DNA from: Laburnicola sp. R22_1
Lineage: Eukaryota > Ascomycota > Dothideomycetes > Pleosporales > Didymosphaeriaceae
DNA length: 64,000 nucleotides
Direction: 5' to 3'
Assembly: GCA_014281115.1 (NCBI GenBank)
Contig: JACONQ010000013.1
Span: 603,501-667,500 of the forward strand
The notes beneath the pieces are model-generated. The model saw only the letters and a program-made list of their open reading frames with translations. It was not told where the DNA came from and searched no databases. The position numbers and the translations under genes were made by a program. Shown piece after piece: positions 58,495-64,000 of the stretch; the first letter of the stretch is position 1; every line of letters begins with the position of its first letter.

Positions 58495-59260
58495 TTTGGT
58501 GGATGATCGTGAGATGGAAAGTGAGGAGACGAAGGTGGTGTGCACAATGAGTCCTAGACAATCGTGGTTAGGAGGTATGGATGGATGGCTTGCACGAAGA
58601 CTCATGGATGGTTGGGAACACCATCCCGGGTGTATGAGTTCGAGAGCACGGACAACATGTCTTGAACATTTCAGCATCACACACGTCGATATTCTAAAGA
58701 GGTAGCTTTGGAGTATGTATATCAATGTCTCTTTTTCTTGGAAATTCTTGTCTCATCTTGCCCTGTTGTGGATTTCTAAACTCTAGTTACTGTAGGATAC
58801 ACAATGCGCTGCAGATTGTGCAGAAACTTGTAGTTCAACATTTTACAAAGAGAGCTCTAAATATGTGCATGGGACACCTCAGACACTGGTATTTCTCTTC
58901 GAATTAGTGCACACGTATTGGAGTTCAATGGGGGTTTCCTCAGCGACCAACCAAACAGTTCGACGTTCCAGACCCAAAACACATAATAACGCCCACTGAA
59001 CCCCTCAGTATACGCCATAGCTCCACAGAACTACCTTTAAGCCGTTTTACATTTTTAGAAAGGGGAACGGTGGACCGGTCCAGGTTTAATACGAAAATTG
59101 CGCCTAATCCTACGCCTTCCAAATGGAAAGTCTGATACTCGTCGACAGACAGGCTGTTGTATACTACTTTTGGAGATGTACTGACGAGAAGATAAAAAAT
59201 GTCGGGCAATAACCAAAAGCCTTAGCTCATCGTATCCACCACACCAACCACCCAACCCAC
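58495..59260. other. intergenic
   Basis: 766 bp. A short ATGGATGG repeat near 58,575-58,620; otherwise nothing recognised. Confidence 0.4.
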
Positions 59261-60441
59261 CTATGCCCTCTCGTCCACCCACCATTCATCCCCCAGCAAC
59301 TCCTTTGCAGTGGGTCGATCCCTCCAGTCCATTTTCATGATCTTCATGACGAAATCTCTATCCTTCTTGCAGACTTCGCTTTCGACCACGCGAGAAAACG
59401 GCGTCCTCTCAGCCAGTGGGATTTTCTGCATCAGCCAGACATTCGACTGGACAGTCTCCAGACTAGCGATCTCAGCGAACTTCCCTGGGAAACGGACCAA
59501 AGTAGCGGAATTGTTCTTTCACAACCTGTACGGCGTACTCTTCGGGGTCTCGAGCCATACCTTTGGGGTGAAAGACCATCAGGTTCGCGCCGTAGATTAG
59601 GCTTATGAGCTATTCGTTGACGGTGTGAGTAGATGTTTTGAAGAAAAAAAGGAATAGAGCAAAGAGTAGAGATATAGCAGCAGACGAAACGTAACATACC
59701 GTAGCACCAAAGGACCATATATCCGTAGCAGTATTCCACGGCATCTCCATGATGATCTCAGGGCTAGACCATACCGGCGTCCCAACCTACGTCCCTGACG
59801 TAGCCCATTTAGAATCCACGCTATAGCAGCCCCCCATATCGCCTAGCTGGACGTCGGAAAAGCGTACATCTCCATCTTGCAAGTTGACGAAGACGTTGTC
59901 TGGCTTGATAGCTAAACCACAATTTAGTCATGTAGCAGAGCTGAATGCGTGCTGTAAACTTACCTGTATGCACGTAACCGTCCTCGTGGAGAACTTTCAG
60001 TGCTTCTAGGACGCTTCGGGAGACGTGCTTGAGTTCATTCCGGTTTAAAGGTTGACGGGGCGAAGGTACGGAGTACGATGTTAGAATCGTTTGAGAACCT
60101 CTCGTTCGTTTTCGACTCGTGGATGTCCTCGCACACTTTTGATGACGACCTTCTGTTGCAGTTGGTTTCTACTGATGTTAGATTTCTATGTGCTTGATAG
60201 ACGTGTGCAAATTAGCTCACTTTGCGAACCAAGCGGTCTCCTGGATCGCTTTCGTGATCGTGTACTGCCCTAGGCGACCTTTGAGCACTTGCCCAATTTG
60301 AAAGAGGGACGCCATGCGCATATGTGACTTCAAGATGTGCGAGATGTAGCGCTCAGAGAAGTGAGGAAGATTTAAATTGTCAGGCGAGGTAGGAGGCTGA
60401 GCAAGAGAAGACGCACCGGTGAGGGAGGTGGTACCCGCCAA
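59261..60441 (-). pseudogene. serine/threonine protein kinase pseudogene
   Basis: Kinase pieces are readable in order: IGQVLKGRLGQYTITKAIQET, KVVIKSVRGHPRVENEREVLKRF, LEALKVLHEDGYVHT, IKPDNVFVNLQDGDVRFSDVQLGD, VGTPVWSSPEIIMEMPWNTATDIWSFG and DFVMKIMKMDWRDRPTAKELL. Damage: TAA at 60081-60083 (RF-stop-HRTPYLRP), apparent loss of about 35 residues with a frame change just after it, HTA in place of the catalytic HTD/HRD at an exon junction, TAG at 59787-59789 before VGTP, and a one-base frameshift near 59,487. No ATG precedes the first ORF (it opens with TTG at 60441). Introns still have good borders (for example 59,961 and 59,699). It resembles an expanded fungal kinase family lacking close known function. 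Confidence 0.85.
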
Positions 60442-60896
60442 TACGCTAAAGGCTAGCTCCAGATCACATGATGAGCCCTTTCACGCTGATGCACTACAAC
60501 GGATTCCCGGTTTGTGTTTCCGCTAGCAACGTAGCAAGGGAATTAGTGCCGGGTTAGGAAACTATTAGTGTGCCATTTTGTCTAGTCAATGATGAGATGG
60601 AATGTACTATGCCCAAGTGCCCAGGCGTAGAAAGAACTTAGCCATGAAAAGGTTAAGTGTGGTATTCCATTTCGAATAGCTGACCACGTGCTCCTCAGGT
60701 CGTCGGCAAATACTAGAGCCTGTCAATACTCAGCCCACCTTCCAAACGCTATTCAACCAGTCCTTCAACGAACGTGCTGAGCGTCGCATAATAGTATACA
60801 TCCCTAAGCGTATGCTCACCTTATCCTCCCAATCATACATCCACCGCAGAAGATACTCAGACATTTATCATACATCCCAAAAACACAAACATATTC
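60442..60896. other. intergenic
   Basis: 455 bp between the kinase pseudogene and the 3' end of the heme lyase gene. No feature recognised. Confidence 0.4.
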
Positions 60897-61713
60897 TTAC
60901 AATCCCACAAACTTCAACGCCCGTAACTTGACGCCCTCCCAACTATTCAACTTCGGTCTCACATCCAGGTAGAAATTCAAGTCCTTCCCCGGCCTCGCTT
61001 CATCCTTACCCGCATAAAAATCAATCACGTATTCGACCTTCGTGCCACAGCGGTCGATGACCCAGTCATGCCGATCGAAAGGCGGCTTGTACCCGAGTAG
61101 CGTATTCAAACGTGCGCGCGGCGTGAGCGAGGACGAGAGCCCGGAGAAGGATGCTAATCGCGGACCGCCGCAGCTAAATATATGTTAGCACTGTACATAG
61201 CCAATTCTCAAGGAAAGTTAAAACATACGCCTCACTCCCCCTCCCCTCCTCCCACTGCTTAATCTCCATCCACGCCCGCTCATTCACAGCGTTGTGAATC
61301 GGCACTATAGTCCGCATGTCCGTCTCCTCGGGATTATACGCCTTCCGCTTCATCGCATCGAAAAACATCTGCTCGCTCGGGTATATCCAGTTGCCTGTCT
61401 TCTTATCCGCGCCTGTGTCCTTTTCGCTGTTCGCGGGCTTGCTTGAGCTCGCTGGTTCTGACGGTATCGCGCGCGGTATCGTCGAGATTTCGCGCTCACT
61501 TCCAAGTTTCTTTACCGAGCCGAGGATACTTGGGGGTGAGCGCGCGGCTTGGTCCATGGACGAGGAGTCGCAGCCGGGGGTTTGCAGGGCGGCGTGTGGG
61601 GATGCGGGCGGTTGTGAGGGATTCGAGGCTTTGGCTTGTTTCAGCCATGCTTCGCGGGCTTTGTGGTCGACGGGACAGGCGGCTGCGGGGTCTGAATCGT
61701 TTTGTGAGGCCAT
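60897..61713 (-). CDS. CYC3: holocytochrome c synthase (cytochrome c heme lyase)
   Basis: Attaches heme covalently to apocytochrome c in the mitochondrial intermembrane space. Two exons, 61713-61229 and 61173-60897, giving 253 residues. A CP-type heme motif is near the N-terminus ([12 protein letters not shown]). The conserved core has [40 protein letters not shown], then [36 protein letters not shown] and the C-terminal [18 protein letters not shown]. The linker is Ser/Pro-rich. Intron phase is 2. A CYC3 versus CYT2 (cytochrome c1) split is not resolved by eye; CYC3 is preferred. Divergent from ERG19. Confidence 0.92.
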
Positions 61714-62109
61714 TGTGGGGATTGGATGCTGGATTGCGGAGATGGATATTGCGGAGATGGATGGATGCGATGAGGTCTCGAGAAGTTGAGCTCGGGCCTC
61801 GGTGGCCGGAAGTGTGGTGGGATGTGATTGGTGGGGGCGGGTGGGGACAATGAACGTTCACCGCCTTTGGAGGGGGTATTTCTCTTCTTTCCAGAGTACA
61901 ATTGCTCTGTTGAACCGCATAAAGGCTTCAGATCTTCATATCAGTTCCTTGGGGAAGCTCGACTTCTTCTCTCCAAGCTCTTTCCAACGTCCATTATCCC
62001 CCACCCAAAGACCCTGCATAAACAGAAGTCCCACCAGAACCCCGCCAACAACTCCTCCCCTCACCCCCAGACACCGCACACCACACACCATACACCCCAC
62101 CCCAGCAAA
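61714..62109. promoter_or_regulatory. shared upstream region of the heme lyase gene and ERG19
   Basis: 396 bp between divergent ATGs. The ERG19 frame is open through part of it, but without a better ATG. The segment before 62,110 is strongly C-rich, as often upstream of well-expressed fungal genes. Confidence 0.4.
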
Positions 62110-63306
62110 ATGACGGACATCTACCGCGCCAGCACCACCGCCCCCGTCAACATCGCAGTAATAAAATACTGGGGCAAACGCGACCCCACCCTCAACCTCC
62201 CGACCAACTCCTCCCTCAGCGTCACCCTCTCCCAATCCGACCTCCGCACCCACACCACCGCCTCCTGCTCCCCCACCTACCCCCCGCAAGACACGCTCCT
62301 CCTCAACGGCACCCCCCAAGACGTCACCGGCGCCCGCACGCAAGCCTGCTTCCGCGAACTGCGCACCCTCCGCGCGCACCTCGAAGCCGCCAACCCCTCC
62401 CTCCCCCCCCTCTCCTCCATGCCCCTCAAAATCGTCTCCGAAAACAACTTCCCCACCGCGGCCGGGCTCGCCAGCTCAGCCGCCGGGCTCGCCGCCTTCG
62501 TCCGCGCCATCGCCAACCTCTTCGAGCTCCCCACGTCGGCCACCGACCTCTCCCGCATCGCGCGACAGGGCTCCGGCTCCGCCTGCAGGAGCCTCTTCGG
62601 CGGCTACGTAGGCTGGCACCAGGGCGCCGCGGCTGACGGCTCCGACAGCGTAGCCTTCCAGGTCGCCCCCGCGTCGCACTGGCCCACCATGCGCGCCGTC
62701 ATCCTCGTCGTCAGCGCTGCCAAAAAGGGCGTCTCGTCGACGACGGGCATGCAAACGACGGTAGCCACATCTACCCTCTTTGCTGCCCGCGCTAAAGACA
62801 CCGTCCCCAGACGCATGCAGGAGATGCAACAAGCTATTCTAGATAGGGACTTTGATACCTTCGCAAAGGTTACCATGATGGATAGTAATAGCTTCCACGC
62901 TACTTGTCTGGATACCTATCCCCCGATTTTCTACCTCAATGACGTCTCCCGCGCGGCTATCAAGGTTGTTGAGAGCATCAATGCGGCTGCTGGCAAAATT
63001 ATCGCGGCGTATACTTTCGATGCTGGACCCAATGCTGTGGTGTACTACCTCGCCGAGAACGAAACCGAAGTCGCAGGCCTATTCAAGGCCGTGCTGGGCG
63101 AGAAGGACGGCTGGAAGAGCGAGAGGGGGAACGCTGTGAACGCTAATGCGGCTGGGCTGGAGAAAGTGAAAGGCGAGGCTGGGCCCGCTATTGCGCTGCT
63201 CGAGGAGGGTGTGAGTAGAGTTATTCTGACAGGTGTGGGGGAGGGACCTGTGAAGACGGAGGAGAGTCTGATTGATGAGAAGGGTGAGCCGGTTTCGTCG
63301 ATTTGA
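62110..63306 (+). CDS. ERG19: diphosphomevalonate decarboxylase (ERG19/MVD1)
   Basis: ATP-dependent step giving isopentenyl diphosphate in the mevalonate pathway. Single exon, 398 residues, the usual length. Features: the N-terminal APVNIAVIKYWGKRDPTLNLPTNSSLSVTLSQ, the GHMP-kinase ATP loop NNFPTAAGLASSAAGLAAF at about 113-131, SGSACRSLFGGYVGW, and the C-terminal catalytic Asp in YTFDAGPNAV (about residue 304). It is highly C-rich at third positions in the first half, suggesting strong expression. The in-frame upstream extension to 61,828 has no conserved residues, so ATG 62110 is used. Confidence 0.96.
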   Translation: MTDIYRASTTAPVNIAVIKYWGKRDPTLNLPTNSSLSVTLSQSDLRTHTTASCSPTYPPQDTLLLNGTPQDVTGARTQACFRELRTLRAHLEAANPSLPPLSSMPLKIVSENNFPTAAGLASSAAGLAAFVRAIANLFELPTSATDLSRIARQGSGSACRSLFGGYVGWHQGAAADGSDSVAFQVAPASHWPTMRAVILVVSAAKKGVSSTTGMQTTVATSTLFAARAKDTVPRRMQEMQQAILDRDFDTFAKVTMMDSNSFHATCLDTYPPIFYLNDVSRAAIKVVESINAAAGKIIAAYTFDAGPNAVVYYLAENETEVAGLFKAVLGEKDGWKSERGNAVNANAAGLEKVKGEAGPAIALLEEGVSRVILTGVGEGPVKTEESLIDEKGEPVSSI

Positions 63307-63631
63307 TGAGCCTAGCGTGATGTATAGAAACCTTGCAGACGACGGAAAGAATAGATACCCGATCCAAACCCACACCTCGCCCATATTCCACTTCACAAGC
63401 ACGTCAAACAATAGCGATCAAGTCATCAGGTAGTGCATAGGATGTTTTATCTAACCCACAATAGCCGTCACCGTCTACCACGCTCTGAAATCGAACCTTC
63501 GTAAAAATGTCCCTCCAATTCGTCGCTAACCATGATCCTAAGCAACCAATAACCGCCTCCAGCACCCTAGTTCCACACCCCAACCTTGCATCGCTCATCC
63601 TCTCTTTTCTCAGTCTCGCCACCTACCCCAC
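63307..63631. other. intergenic, convergent
   Basis: 325 bp between the 3' ends of ERG19 and SEC23. No feature recognised. Confidence 0.4.

Positions 63632-64000
<369 letters not shown>

Overview
This window is nuclear DNA of a filamentous ascomycete. Genes carry several short introns of about 45-110 bases with GTRNGT-type donors and CTAAC/CTGAC-like branch sites. Core genes are clearly fungal, and the protein families (BTB proteins, a PF17111-like N-terminal protein, an AA9 oxidase) suit a Dothideomycete-like Pezizomycotina. The lineage is inferred from family style, not from a database match. Exon structures below were built by hand from splice signals, reading-frame continuity and family conservation. 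In every gene given as intact, the summed exon length is a multiple of three.

Layout: 1-12.7 kb holds a JmjC/zinc-finger protein (cut by the left edge), COQ2, ribosomal protein eL31, a CHY/RING ubiquitin ligase and an SH3-RasGEF. From 12.7 to 25.3 kb the window is gene-poor and repeat-rich: a 313-bp MITE with TA target duplication, an ankyrin-repeat pseudogene, a 16-bp minisatellite and a 3.0-kb hAT transposon whose transposase is broken only by point stop codons. From 25.3 to 42 kb come ALG10, PSF2, an eight-exon RING protein of a poorly characterised fungal family, a PF17111-like protein, a BTB protein, a frameshifted AA9 lytic polysaccharide monooxygenase, a small acidic protein, PEX19, UBC9 and PAB2. 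From 42.4 to 47.8 kb lies a PHD-finger gene split by a second, much younger hAT element. From 48.4 to 64 kb are CEX1/SCYL1, NDC1, a PEP12-type syntaxin, two BTB paralogues, a decayed kinase pseudogene, cytochrome c heme lyase, ERG19 and the C-terminus of SEC23 (cut by the right edge).

The housekeeping genes do not form one pathway. A recurring pattern is tight head-to-head pairs sharing an upstream region: JmjC/COQ2, ALG10/PSF2, PEX19/UBC9, PHD/CEX1, NDC1/PEP12 and HCCS/ERG19. In one pair the predicted start codons overlap on opposite strands (31,079-31,098).

The most informative structures are the two hAT insertions, both with perfect 8-bp target-site duplications. The older (21,166-24,169) carries ten in-frame stops but no indels, the pattern expected from repeat-induced point mutation (RIP). 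The younger (44,321-47,419) carries one stop, and it splits a PHD finger between two zinc ligands. No CRISPR array, rRNA or tRNA gene was seen. I found no convincing new defence or biosynthetic system.
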